From Trichaptum fuscoviolaceum (taxonomy: Eukaryota > Basidiomycota > Agaricomycetes > Hymenochaetales > Trichaptaceae): a stretch of DNA of 64,000 bases. Each line of letters opens with the position of its first letter. The first letter of the stretch is position 1. A model generated the notes under the pieces. The model made no database searches and was not told where the DNA came from. It was given only the letters and a program-made list of their open reading frames with translations. Positions 12,726-24,058 of the stretch are shown in pieces. The position numbers and the translations under genes were made by a program. The stretch covers positions 3,596,001-3,660,000 of the forward strand of contig CAJSYZ010000005.1 in NCBI GenBank assembly GCA_910574455.1, given 5' to 3'.

Positions 12726-13456
12726 AGTGAGTTTGTCGTCAGATGTGTCGGCAGATGCAAGGGCAGGTAGCAGGGAGGGAAGGAATTCTGGTTTGTCGGA
12801 AAGCGGGAGGTCGCCTTTTAAGGACGTGGCGGGAGTGGTGTATAGGCATTTGGACTTGTCGCTTTGAAGACGAAGTCGTGGTACTGGGCATCACCGATGT
12901 CACTTCGCAGCGGACGAGGAGTCCTTGGTGTGTCCAGAGGGAAGGTGGACTTTGCCGTCGGTGGACTGCAAGAGATGCGAAGTGAGAACAGCACAGCTTG
13001 TAGATCTGTTAGCGGTGCGGGAATGTGAACGAAATCTGTGCCGAGATTCAGTAAGTACGAGTGATCGTAAGTCGATCTTGGATCGTGTTCAGGTCAGCAT
13101 CGGGATGGGTAAACCAAATCTTATGCAGTTGGCGGGCCGGGTAATTGAAAATTTATAAGGCACGCGCCTGATAGCGATCTTTGAAGTGACCGGCGGTCGT
13201 GGGTATTTCGTGAACGTTTTGGTCGGTAAACCGTTTGACCAGAACTATGGTAGATCTGGCGTCTGGATAGCGGTGCGATTGCATCAGATTTTAATTGTCT
13301 TAGGATACGGCGTAGGCAACTCACAGGAGTATAGTGAACAAGGAAATTGGTTAGTGACAGACCGATGTGTATGTAGGTCAAAATATCACGCTGTACATTG
13401 TTCTAAGTGTTTTAGACGATCTGCGCTTCATACAGTACTGTACTGCAGTGAGAGCA
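12726..13456. other. Divergent promoter region between SSB-like gene and Helitron gene
   Basis: Open stretches on both strands are short and unlike known proteins. The 5' end of the Helitron should lie here or upstream, but I could not identify a unique 5'-TC terminus without other copies to compare. Confidence 0.4.
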
Positions 13457-16400
13457 ATGTCGAGGTGGGTGAATCTGACGGCAAAGGAAGTCATTGAGGC
13501 TTTTCCTCGGGGCACCTTCTCTATGGCTGCACAACGTCGTAGACGTGAATTGGAGGCAGAAATCGCAGTGATGGCGGACGACGCAAAGGCGGTGCTCATT
13601 CGTCTTGCAGCACAGAAGCGTGCACGAACGAGGGGAGCAAGTACGCGAACCCGTGGTTCAGTGAACGCACACGTAGAGCGTCACCGTGATTATGATAGGG
13701 ACCCTGCGCGGTATTTGCAACTTCCGTCTGAAGAGCAGTGGCGAGGTTGCATACGTGCAGTAAGGACGGCGACAACTAACGAGCAAGTCTCACGTGTGGT
13801 CTGCGTCGTGTGCGCGCGGGAGAGGTTCGTCTCCGAATGTAGGGACGTGTTGCTTTCGGACTTGCCGTCAAGGGAGCGATTAATTCCAGCGGAAGCACAC
13901 AGATCACATCGTTTGTTTGACGGTATGCTTCTCGAGCTGCGTTACGTTAGAAGCAGCGCAGGTGGTGCGTTGGGAAGTCTCTGTGTGGACTGCGAGGGTT
14001 TTTTGCGCGCTGGAAAGCGTCCTCGATTGTCTCTCGCAAATAACATGTGGCTTGGGGACGTTCCAGAGGAGCTGCAAGGACTGACTGTGCCGGAGCAAAT
14101 GCTGATTGCTCTACAGTTCGCACGATGCTATGTGTTCAAACTGTTCCCTCGTAACGGGCACGTAGGGGACCCAGATTTGTTGCAAAGTGGACTTGCTGGT
14201 AACGTGACGACGTTTCCTTTGAACAATGAGCAAATCGTGCAAATGGTGGAAGGACAGCTACTACCGCGGCCATTGAGTATTTTGTCCTCAGTGATAGCGG
14301 TGACGTTTGTAGGTGTCGGGAGACTGCCGAAGCGCTGGCTGAAGTCTACATTTCGAGTGCGACGAGTTCGCGTGCACGCGGCTTTGCGATGGCTGAAGAC
14401 TCATAATCCGATGTATATGAGTATGGACATTGCAGAGGTTAATTTGCAAGCCTTACCTGAAGACGGAGTACCGCTCGAGATCCTTAGTACCGTTTTGCAT
14501 GAGAGGAATGGGGATGTAGTGGACGAGGAACGCGCTGGATACGTGCCGGATGGTGCTGACGACAGTGAGAACGATCACGAGCGTGAAGGGGTCGATGGAG
14601 GGGAAGCGGACAGTGAACTAGAGGATGGTGAAGAAGGCCGTAGTCGAGGTAAGTGGGGTGTTGGCATTGAGAGACATTGACTTACGCTATTTTGTGGAGA
14701 TCGGGAGCCTGACGTGGTCGCACTGCAACACTTGGGCGTGCACGATACAGATATGAGTACGTTGAGCTCGTCCGAGTTAATGATGTGGGCCCTGGCGAAT
14801 GCAGGCGAAGGTCGGGAGGGTGGGTACGCCGTTCGTCACGGATGGAGAGCTCTTTCGACCTTTGGTCAGACACTTGACGGATCGCCAGTGAATGGAGATG
14901 GCCGAAATCCGCTAGCGGCCTGTTTCCCGACTTTGTTTCCCTATGGGATAGGAGGTATTGAACAGACGAGGGACGAAGAAGTTCATTTCCTGGACCACGT
15001 TCGTTGGTGTTTGGAATATTGTGACAAGAGGTTTCGCACGCATCACTCGTTCTATTTCGTTGCCTTCGGCATCCAGCAAAGGCGTGAAGTGATGAGGACC
15101 GCGAGGGTGCAGATGAAGAGGAAGGACTTCGATAGACACTCGCGTCTCTTGCGGACCTTGACCTTGCAGGATTTGCAGCGTGCGGAGGATGAGGAACGTC
15201 GGAACATCCCAATAAGCGATAACAGAGTCGCGATTCTGAAGAAGAATCTGTATTCTGCGAGTGCGAAAGTGACCGGGTCCGATGCGAGAAGAGCCAGCTA
15301 CGCGGCGTGTATGTGGGGGACAACGATGATGAAAGGCCCTTCTGCTCTCTTTGTGACAGTGAATCAAACCGACTTGGATGAACCGGTAGTTCAGGTCTTC
15401 GCCGGAGAGGCCGTGGATATGGATAATTTCCAGCCTACGATGGGTCCAGACGAGCGAGCGAGGGCTCGTAATGTCGCCCTCGATCCTTTCGCCGCTGCTC
15501 TCGCGTTCAAGTACTTGAGTACCGTCCTGCTGGAGCATTTATGGGGAGTAAAGAGGACGGAGTTTGCGACGACGAGTTCGATGGGTGTATTAGGACTCGT
15601 CGAAGCCTACTTCGGTGTTGTAGAGGCGCAGGGCCGAGGAACGCTACACTTGCACATGATCGTGTGGTTGAAGGACGCGCCGACTGCAGAGGAGATGGAT
15701 CACTTGCTAAAAGACGAGGAGTTTCGTGAAAAAGTGAAAGCGTTCATTAGGTTGAACATCCGAGCCCATATCGATGGGCTGGGCTCGAAGGAAGAGGTGG
15801 ATGGAACTCCGAGGCAACGGGGAGTCGGATTTTGTCGACCACCAGATCCTGACGGCGTAGACTTTGAGGTACAGCGAAACGCGTTGGAGAAAGCTGTGGT
15901 TAGGTCTCTACAAGTGCACACGTGCAAGAGGACAACATGCCTAAGGTTTAACAAGAACGGCAAGCTTGTATGCAAACGTCGCGCACCCTTTCGTTTGGCG
16001 GACGAGGATTGGATCGATGAGAAGGGAAACTGGGGTAGTAAACGAACGTTCGAGTACATGAACAGTTGGAATCCGGCTGTTACAGTGTCGTTCAGGTGTA
16101 ATAACGACATGAAGCTCACTATGAGTGGACGGGAATCGCGGGCTGCTACTTGGTATATGAGCAAGTATACGACGAAGAGGCAGGAGAAAACTCACAATCG
16201 GTCGGCCTTACTCGCCCGCGCGTTTGCGTATCATGAGCAGCAAACGCAGGAGGCTGTCGATGCGAGGACTAACCATCGTCTATTACTGTCACGGTGCCTT
16301 ACGACTCTTAACAGGGAACAGGAATTGAGTGGTCCGCAGGTTATAAGCTACTTGATGGGCTGGGGTGACTCCTTTCGTAGCCACAACTATACACCAATCT

Positions 16401-19400
16401 TCTGGTCGTCTTTCGTTTCTGCGTTGAAACGCGCGTGTCCGGAGCTGAGGAGCAACGCGACGACAGAAGGAACACAGGAGCCAGACCTTGTGGTCCGGCA
16501 CGCTGAAGAAGATGATAGTGTGAGTGATCATGTAACGTAGCATGCAGTGCAGTATGCTGACTTACGCCCAGGAGGTTGTGACATTGTCAGCAGCCGCAGA
16601 AGGCGGGTTTTATGCGTCTGGCCAAGTCGAGGACTACGTACTGCGCCCACGAGAGATGGAGGGCTTTTGTGTACTCGATTATTTGCTCGACTCATACGAA
16701 GCCGCAGTCAATCGGAGACCTGCGCGTCAGTCCTCAGGGACTGCGCGTGGTCGCGGTAGGCCGCCAAATGATGCTTTCCGGTACTTAGATGGCCACCCGA
16801 AATACGAGAAAATGTGCAGGCGACTGCGTACTGTTGGTCACAACACTTTGCCTTCTATTCAAGGAAGGCATTTTTTGCGCAGGAATGAAGACGACGCTCT
16901 GTACTGCGCATCCATGCTCATGCTGTTGAAGCCGTGGAGAAACCCTAATGACCTGAAAACGGAGCTAGCGACTTGGAAAGAAACATTTCAACTGTTGATT
17001 TCTAACGGTGACAAACGGATCATTGATATAATACACAACGTAGAGTATTACTATCAAACTAGTGACGCAGCTACAAGGGAGCGGGAGGCGCATAGATCGG
17101 ACGGATTCGAGGCCCAGGGAGACGCGGAATATGAAACAGAAAGTGAGGACATGGATGGTCCTGGAATGAATACTGGTGATTTTGACAGCGACGCCGAGGA
17201 CGAGATCGTGAAGGGCTGGGAGGAGAACAATGCGGAGTTTGTGCACGGTGTCAATGCGATTCGCGCCGGGAACACCGCTGGTGTGTTTGGTGATGACAGT
17301 TTCGAGATGAACAGCACGGTCGAAGCCCGCGTTGCCAGCGGCGATGACTACCGAAATGTGCTTGAGTGGCAGAAGCGTCTGAACCAAACGGCAGAGGGCG
17401 AGGACGATGCAAGCGGCGTGGATTTCAATGTGATGGACGACGGCGCCGTCGAGCATGTTCAGCAAGCCGTTGCACAGACCTTGGGCTCCGTAAACTACCT
17501 GGGAGCAGACGGGGGAGAAGTTGCGGAAGACGTCATCTCTTCCGTGGATCCTTCAGACTTGTTTGAGGAGCAACGAAGAGCGTATGACATCGTTCATGCA
17601 CAAGTGCATCGATGCTTGAGTGGGTCTGATCCAGATCCGTTGCTCATGGTCGTTAGCGGAGAAGGTGGGGTCGGAAAGTCGAAAGTTATACAGACTATTA
17701 CCGCGTTGTTCGAGAGTTTGAACGTGAAGCACTGGCTCAAGAAAGCCGCATATACTGGCGTGGCCGCTTCCCTGATCGAAGGGCAGACCCTGCACACATT
17801 GACATCGCTACCGAGAAGCAAACGTGCGCAGGATCAGTCACCGGAAACAGTCGCGAGACTTTCGCGGACTTTGGGTGGGGCAAGATTCTTGATCATTGAC
17901 GAGGTATCAATGGTGGCTTCACCCATGTTCGCGGAGATGGACGCCATTATAACGCGAGCGAGGGCTGGTCAGGTCGAAAATCACAGTGGACGTGCGTTTG
18001 GGGGAATGAATGTCATCCTGTTCGGGGACTTTCATCAGTTTCCGCCCGTTGGAGCAGGCGTTTCCGTCGCTTTGTTCGCAGACTTCGAAGGCAGGGAGCG
18101 AAATGAGCGGTGCGTGGATGGAAGACGAATTTATGAGCAGTTCCAAACGGTGGTGAAGCTGAGGAAGCAGGTGCGCGTGACAGATCCACGTTGGCAGGAT
18201 CTCCTTCAGCACGCCAGACACGGCAATTGTAACGCGGGTCATCTCAGGTTGCTGAGGTCATTGATAATCTCGAAGCCGGAATGCCCCCCAACCGATTTCG
18301 CAAGTGAGCCGTGGAGATCAGCTGTTCTCATTACACCGAGGCACTCGGTACGTAGACCTTGGAACGCTCAAGCGCTGAGGGCGCATTGCGCGCGAACAGG
18401 AGCCACGTTGTACGTATGTCGCGCTGAAGACCGATATCAACGTCGTCGCCTGGATAAGGAAGAAAGACTGGCTGTCCGTAAGAAAAAGGAAGGAAAGTCA
18501 ACGCAGGACGTTTTGGAACTTGCCATTGGAATGAAGTGCATGGTGACGTTCAACGTAAGTACGAACGCGGATATAACGAACGGCGCTCGTGGTGTCGTTC
18601 ACGATATTGTTTTGCAGAGCGAGGACGACGTGCAGAGACGCGGACATGGCATAGTGAAGTTAAAGCGATTGCCTGCATACATATTAGTGAAGCTCGATAG
18701 GACGAGGGCTGTCGCCTTACCCGGGTTTCCCGCTGGAGTGATTCCTGTGGTTCCTATGGAGAAAACATTCAGTATAGTGTCTGCGAGGCGAGGCCGGCCG
18801 ATCAGTGTGAAACGACTGCAATTTCCTCTCACAGCAGCGTATGCGTTTACGGATTACCGTGCGCAGGGCCAAACGATCCCGAACGTGCTTATCGACATCC
18901 GCAAGCCTCCGAGTAGAGCATGACACGGGTGCACCCGTAGGTACCCGTGATCCGCGAATGCAGGTACCTGCGCAAAAAAAAGTGCTACCTGGATCCGACC
19001 CGGAACCGTGGGAAACGGATCCAGGTGCACCCGCACCCGTTACCTGCAGGTATTGCAGGTACCTGTTGGCACCCGCAGGTAGTTAGCTTTAAATGTTGTA
19101 ATAAAGAGATAAAATAAAAGAACAACTTACCAGAGTGGGCAGCCTTGCATGAACCACGACCGATTGAAAGGCGCGCGAGCTGCGCCGCGATGGCGGGAAA
19201 AAAAACAGTATGGGGGAAAGGAATGGGGCCATGGCGACGACGCTTTGCCAGGCGTCCATGGGCAACTTCACAGGCGCAGCAGGCAAGTTGACCTTGGGCA
19301 GTGTAGCAGGAGTGGGTTTGGGCGTGGATGCGTCATCGCTCGATGCCTGCTCAAAGAATGAGATGGGGGAATGGGAGGCCTGGCGTGCAGACCTCCATGT

Positions 19401-20610
19401 CCAGCACGGAGTTTCGAAGAGTTACTGCACAAAAACTGCAAAAAAAAAAACAGACGAACATGAACATCCGACTTCATGCAGACAATACACGACTAGAAAA
19501 GCAGTTGAACGTACCTTTCCACCTTGTCTTTCGCTGAACTACCTCTGCCCCGCCTGCCGTCGCCATAACCGTTGCCAATCTCCGGCGACTGCACTGCTGC
19601 TGCTGGGGCTGACTGTACTGGGCGGACAGTGCCGCTGCTGCAGTCGCCCTGCACTGCTGTGGCGCGAGTGCATCACCGCCGCCAGGGGATTCGGGCTTGG
19701 ACGAATCTGGATGGGCTTGGAGAGGGCAAAGAAAGTCCTAGACGGAGGCGGCGGGCGCCGAGGGGTTGCGACGGTGGAAGTTGGCTGACGACGCAAACTG
19801 CTTGTGGGGCCGCATCATGAGTGCGGGAGACGATGGTGTTGCGGTTGCTGAACGAGCAGCATGTCGAGGGCGACGAGCGGCATCAATGACGAGATCAGTG
19901 CGAAGAAGGGAAGAGAAAAGTGAGAAAAGACATACCAGAAGGCCAGTTCAACCTCTGCAGTACGAGACTCTAGCTTGATCTTCGCCGCGATCCTGTTTTG
20001 CGGTCAACCGCGCGGGCGAAAGACGAGCGCGCAGTTAGCGAGGAGGCGGAAATCGGGGACAATATTGTCGTTGTAGTAGGCGGCTTCGAGGTCTTCAACT
20101 GTAACTTCCATAGGGTGCTTCGAGAGAGAGGTTGAAGGGTGGGTTGTGAGCAAAAGTAATGGTACATCGTTGCGTTCGTCGCACTCATGACGAGTGCACG
20201 TGACTGCGCAGGTACCCGTGAGTACCTGTGCAGGTACCTGGGGGAGGAAAAAGTCAAACCTGGATCCGCAGGTAACCGTGGGAAACAGGTACCTGCATGC
20301 GGGTGACCCGTAACCGCAGGTATTTTGGCACAGGTACCTACAGGTACCTACGGGTGACTCGCACCCGTGTCATGCTCTACCTCCGAGCTTCCCCCTTACT
20401 GCTTTCAACGCGTATGTTGCTTTGTCACGAAGCGCTGGTACGGATAACATTCGTCTCATTGGGGATTTCGAAGACGTATTGTTCACACAGCATCCAAATG
20501 AGATGCTTAGAAGGGAGGACCGTCGCCTCGATGACCTGGACAGGGCGACAAAAAGCCGTTGGGAAAGTGAGGATGCCAGGGCCGAGAGACGCATGGAAGG
20601 AATATTGTAG
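13457..20610 (+). CDS. Helitron RepHel transposase, interrupted by a hAT element
   Basis: Rolling-circle transposase/helicase. Exons 13457-14648, 14700-16519 and 16572-18913, then the frame resumes at 20388-20610 after the inserted element. The restored protein would have 1,858 residues. The N-terminal third has a cysteine-containing region (VVCVVCARERF) and the pattern of fungal DUF6570. The Rep part carries the HUH motif GTLHLHMIVWL (about residue 710) and the Tyr motif WYMSKYTTK (about 880). The Pif1-type helicase has Walker A SGEGGVGKSK (about 1370), Walker B LIIDEVSM, then GDFHQFPPV and TDYRAQGQT. The piece after the insert supplies FNAYVALSRS and the C-terminus. No stop or frameshift is seen outside the insert, suggesting a recent interruption. 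As it stands, the reading frame meets TGA at 18921-18923. Confidence 0.93.
18906..18913. repeat. 8-bp target-site duplication, left copy
   Basis: CCTCCGAG directly precedes the hAT-type element and recurs exactly at 20380-20387 after it. Eight bases is the hallmark length for hAT insertions. Confidence 0.9.
18915..19085. repeat. Left subterminal repeat zone of the hAT element
   Basis: This is a dense cluster of GCAGGTACCTG, GGATCCAGGT and ACCCGTNACC words in both orientations. The same words recur in inverted order at 20205-20360. It probably serves as transposase recognition DNA. Confidence 0.75.
19936..20111 (-). pseudogene. Gene-like exons carried inside the hAT element
   Basis: An ATG at 20111 (minus strand) opens 34 codons (MEVTVEDLEAAYYNDN..., ...CALVFRPR) that read like a real protein. 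A donor at 20008 and an acceptor before 19954 add a 19-bp exon (EVELAFW) ending in another good donor. Beyond that I could not find a convincing continuation; downstream frames are low complexity. It may be a captured gene fragment or the 5' part of an element-specific gene. No family recognised. Confidence 0.35.
20380..20387. repeat. 8-bp target-site duplication, right copy
   Basis: CCTCCGAG follows the right end of the hAT-type element, identical to 18906-18913. Removing the element plus one copy rejoins the helicase frame as Lys-Pro-Pro-Ser-Phe-Pro-Leu. Confidence 0.9.
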
Positions 20611-21285
20611 CTTTCTATTTCATTCAATCATTGTACTCAGCCTTTGTGTATGATTGTATTTAATACTAATTTACATTGGATAAGGACACGAAAAGATTGA
20701 AAGTCAGAGATGTTTATGGGCAACACACAAGTGCATTTGGGCTCGTCGTGGTAGGACAGCAAGGCGAAAGGTGTCTGACAGGGTGTGAGCGAGAATGAGT
20801 ATGGCAGGAAAGCGGTGGGAAGAGGCTCCTTCCCACGCCATTCGAGCCATAGGACTATGATGGAAACGAGCGAGATAGAGTCTCTCCCTGTACACACATA
20901 CCACGAATGAAAGCTGCACAGACAGAAAGTCTTCGCATTCGTCTAGGGATGGTACAAGAACTATTGAATCAGCCATATTTTTTTTCGTACAGAGGAAGGC
21001 AGAGGCGTGAAATCACGCGGAATGATTTTTTTTAGCTATGTGATGACGACAGAAGAGAGTAATTCGAGAACAAAAGGGTCCATTTCAGAAGGGAGGGTTG
21101 AGCGTCGGTGAAATTCAGAAGAAAACGGAATACACTGGGAAGGTCGTATATGGACTTGAACGGGCAGGAGTCGGGGGGATGCAAGTGTTAATGAAAAGCT
21201 ACGTGTTCTAGAGAGGAGAAACATAGCACATATGACAAGCTGACCGAAGTATGTAGTTCATTCCGGGATAACGAACCGCATGTTC
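20611..21285. other. Intergenic region downstream of the Helitron gene
   Basis: No gene supported. A perfect 8-bp-stem hairpin (GTGGGAAG, 6-base loop, CTTCCCAC) sits at 20815-20836. It is not followed by CTRR, so it is not a clear Helitron 3' terminus. The true 3' end of the Helitron was not located. Confidence 0.4.
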
Positions 21286-22007
21286 CTAGGAATGCGAATG
21301 AGTTCGTCCTGCAATCGAGTGAGTGGCCGACGAATAGGTTTGGAATCGATTGTGACTTACACGCCTTGCGGAGCGAACGACCGCGAGACCTCTGCCTTGA
21401 CGCTCAACAACGAGGCGCGGTTGGCCGCTCGCGTCGTTCCACGTGTAGGAGTTAGGGATCGAGGAAGGGGTGAGGTTGGCGACCGTCCGTGTTCCGGGAC
21501 CGGGATCCATGTCGATGTACGCTTTTGCTGCGGTATCTTCAGACACATTGTCTGCGGTTTCGGTGACGGTGACTATGCGAGGTAGCACAGTCCTTCCCTG
21601 TGTCGCGTATTCCGTGCTCGTTTGAACTTGATACGGGGGTGGACTCTGGAGTAAGATGGACGGCTGCGAGGCGGGTTGGGCGCAGGGAGCGATGGGGATA
21701 AGGGGTGGGGGCTCGTCGTCATCGGAGTCGTATTCGTCTTCCTCAGGTGCAGAAGGTTCGCACGTAAGTTGATACGTTCGCCCTTGGAATTCGAAGAGTG
21801 CAAGGCATCTTTCACCGTGGTGGTGGACATGGTTGTCCACCTTACAGATCGTCAGTCGTAGGAGTACGGGTCGAGAGCGACACGCACCGTGATAATGATT
21901 CGTTCTCGCGCGTTAGTCGCTGATTCGACAGAGATCTGCTCTGCTCATGAGTATGAGTTAGCGTGACGAGTGAAGGGACTCACGTTAATGACGTGGAAGC
22001 CCTCCAT
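21286..22007 (-). CDS. Small unknown protein, paralogue-like to the gene at 23283-23816
   Basis: Exon 1 is ATG at 22007 plus seven codons (MEGFHVIN) ending at GTGAGT. A short exon (ISVESATNARERIIIT) ends at GTGCGT. The main exon starts at about 21842 (VDNHVHHHGERCLALFEF, then QGRTYQLTC), followed by an acidic stretch and Pro/Thr/Ser-rich sequence. The stop at 21286 is one option; a GTGTAAGT donor inside the last exon near 21360 could lead to a different C-terminus. The N-terminal ~50 residues look like a compact beta-rich module. No known family is recognised. The three-exon plan matches its neighbour on the same strand. Confidence 0.5.
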
Positions 22008-22545
22008 CGTCAGACGGAGTGGAATTGATGGTGAGGCGTGCGAGGGAAGAGGGAATTACTACGACCACGCCAGGCGTGTTGCAGGTATGGAGAAATAGGA
22101 CTCTTCAGTTGCAATGCGGCGGGAGATAAGATTGGTTAAAGTCGGTGAGCGCGTACTGTTCATGTGGGCCGGAACGCTGGTAGATCTGGCGATTTGAAGT
22201 GGGCTGTGTTTACCAGGGTGGTAAGGGAGTGTTGTAATGTACTGGGAGGAACGAGATCTTGGACCGCCGTACGAGGCTCGTCATCTGTTCCTGTGTAGCA
22301 CCCTCGATCTGACTCTTATCACATCTAAAGCGTTAGTGTGATGGTGCAGGGCGTGGCAGAGTAACACACGCGGGCCAGGATAGCTTCGCATTGCGTTTCG
22401 TATCGCTTTGTGTCGTGAGGAGGATCGGGTTAGATCCAATTTTTACTTCTATGACATTCATTTTCACATCAAGTTCAAGGTCATGGTGTCAATGCTAATG
22501 CCGGGCCTGGTCTTTCGATAGATGTCGATGGAATCTATGCAAGAA

Positions 22546-22829
22546 TGATGGGCAAAGATACAGATTGTCCTTGAGCAGAGATGAGGAATTCTTGCTGTAA
22601 ATGTCTGCGCGTGAGGCGGTGTACTCACTATGGACATTGGGATTTGTCCGCTTTGACATCTAAGATGCGATCGAGAATTCTCGATTCTGATGGGTAAAGA
22701 TACAGATTGTCCTTGAGCAGAGATGAGGAATTCTTGCTCTAAATGTCTGCGCGTGAGCCGGTGTACTCACTATGGACATTGGGATTTGTCCGCTTTGACA
22801 TCTAAGATGCGATCGAGAATTCTCGATTG
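22546..22829. repeat. Tandem duplication, two 142-bp copies with a palindrome
   Basis: Copy 1 (22546-22687) and copy 2 (22688-22829) differ at only a few bases. Each ends with the palindrome ATCGAGAATTCTCGAT (first copy 22670-22685). Near-identity indicates a recent event. No coding frame runs through it. It lies in the gap between the two small minus-strand genes. Confidence 0.88.
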
Positions 22830-23282
22830 TGTATGTTGAATAGCGCCCGGTAATCAGACTCGGTAAGGAATAATGTCTATACGATCTGAGACTCAAGTGC
22901 CTGCGCGAACGGTTATTGGAAGTCATTGCGGTGGCCGAGGCAGGGTTCCCATCTTGATTGTTTGCAATGTGCGAGGGTCGATTTGCATTGCTGGAAAAAA
23001 TGATGAGCTAGTAACAAATAGATGTTCGGTGCTGATCGAACGCAGTTCGTGCCGCGGGCATGGCAGTGAATGGTTGGATATTGGTGCGGAAAACTTTTCC
23101 ATTGCAATGTGTACCTGATAACTTACGCACCGTTATTGTCTCGTAATCTTGTGCGGAATACATACAATTCTTGCAGGAGTACAAATCTAATCGAGATACT
23201 GTTACAGGAAGAAAGGAATTCGCGAGACGACTGTGGGAACTATGTACGAGCGGGGGCATCGGGATGCGCCTCGTGTGCAAAA

Positions 23283-23816
23283 TCAGAATTGCTCGCAGAG
23301 GTTGAGGTGACTGGCGTTATTGATGTTGTGTGCGTGCTGGCTGAAAACTTGCTGGTTGGAGTACTGAGGGGGCGGTGTAAGTGGATGGTGAGCGTAAGGA
23401 CCAGCGTTGTTGAAGTTGTTGGTGTTGGTGTAGGGGACGTTATTCTGGCTCGGGTACTGACGTTGCTGGGTGCGCTGAGGTACGGCAGTAGCGTTACCGA
23501 CGCTCGCGTTCGTATTCGGAGTCGGTAATTCTGGGAGCTGGCAACGCGCGAAGCGGACTTGATAGAACGCCCCCTCGTGCAGTATGTAGAAGTCCACGGC
23601 AGCCTGACCGGCTTCCAAGGTGATCGCGGTGCTCTGCCATACAGGTATGTGTAAAATGAGCAGCAATGTGGGTAGAGGTAGGATTTGACATACGGGCGAT
23701 GAGAACAAGTTGCTTTGCATGCGCAAAGGCGTTGCATGGCACTGAGTCTATTCATTAGCAGACGAATGTGTTGTGGGGAGAAAGAGACGTACGTGAAACA
23801 CGAGAGAGTCAGACAT
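23283..23816 (-). CDS. Small unknown protein, second of a related pair
   Basis: Exon 1 (ATG at 23816) encodes MSDSLVFH and ends at GTACGT. Exon 2 encodes about 18 residues ending at GTATGT. Exon 3 starts after TGTATGGCAG and reads STAITLEAGQAAVDFYILHE, then GAFYQVRFARCQ, then an Asn/Gln/Pro-rich tail with TNTNN and HAHNINNA, stopping at 23283. The 8-codon first exon, short second exon and beta-rich module ending in F/Y-Y-Q-hydrophobic match the gene at 21286-22007. It is divergent from the Spt5-like gene, 243 bp between starts. Function unknown. Confidence 0.52.
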
Positions 23817-24058
23817 TGTGAGACGTATGGGAGTGGTCGTACAGTGGGTTAACGAGATATGTGTGTATAACTTTCTGTTTCGTTCTTTATATGCCTGTGC
23901 TGAGGACCCTTAGACTGTGCGGTGCTTATCTCCGGAAAGTAGTTTAATGTCGGTAGATGCCGCAGTGCTCGGTACTTGCCATGGTCACGTGATGGTGTGG
24001 CTGATTATGTGTTGGTGTACCATAGCGTATACTGTGTGCGCGGTGTGTCGTGTCGAAC

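Larger units (their letters stand above)
18914..20379. mobile_element. Non-autonomous hAT-type element (1,466 bp) inside the Helitron gene
   Basis: The ends are perfect 19-bp inverted repeats, TAGAGCATGACACGGGTGC at the left and its reverse complement at the right. They start TAGAG, which fits the hAT terminal consensus YARNG, and an 8-bp duplication flanks them. Both subterminal zones (about 18930-19085 and 20205-20360) are packed with CAGGTACC/GGTACCTG words, as expected of transposase-binding sites. The interior (19086-20200) shows no transposase (no hAT dimerisation region), so mobility would depend on another copy. It carries some gene-like exons instead. Confidence 0.9.

Noticed and set aside
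19210..19788. 192-codon plus-strand frame inside the hAT element as a transposase
   Set aside because: It is low complexity, lacks any hAT catalytic or dimerisation motif, and overlaps gene-like minus-strand exons.
20815..20836. 8-bp-stem hairpin as the Helitron 3' terminus
   Set aside because: No CTRR follows within the usual ~10-12 bases and no palindrome context supports it.
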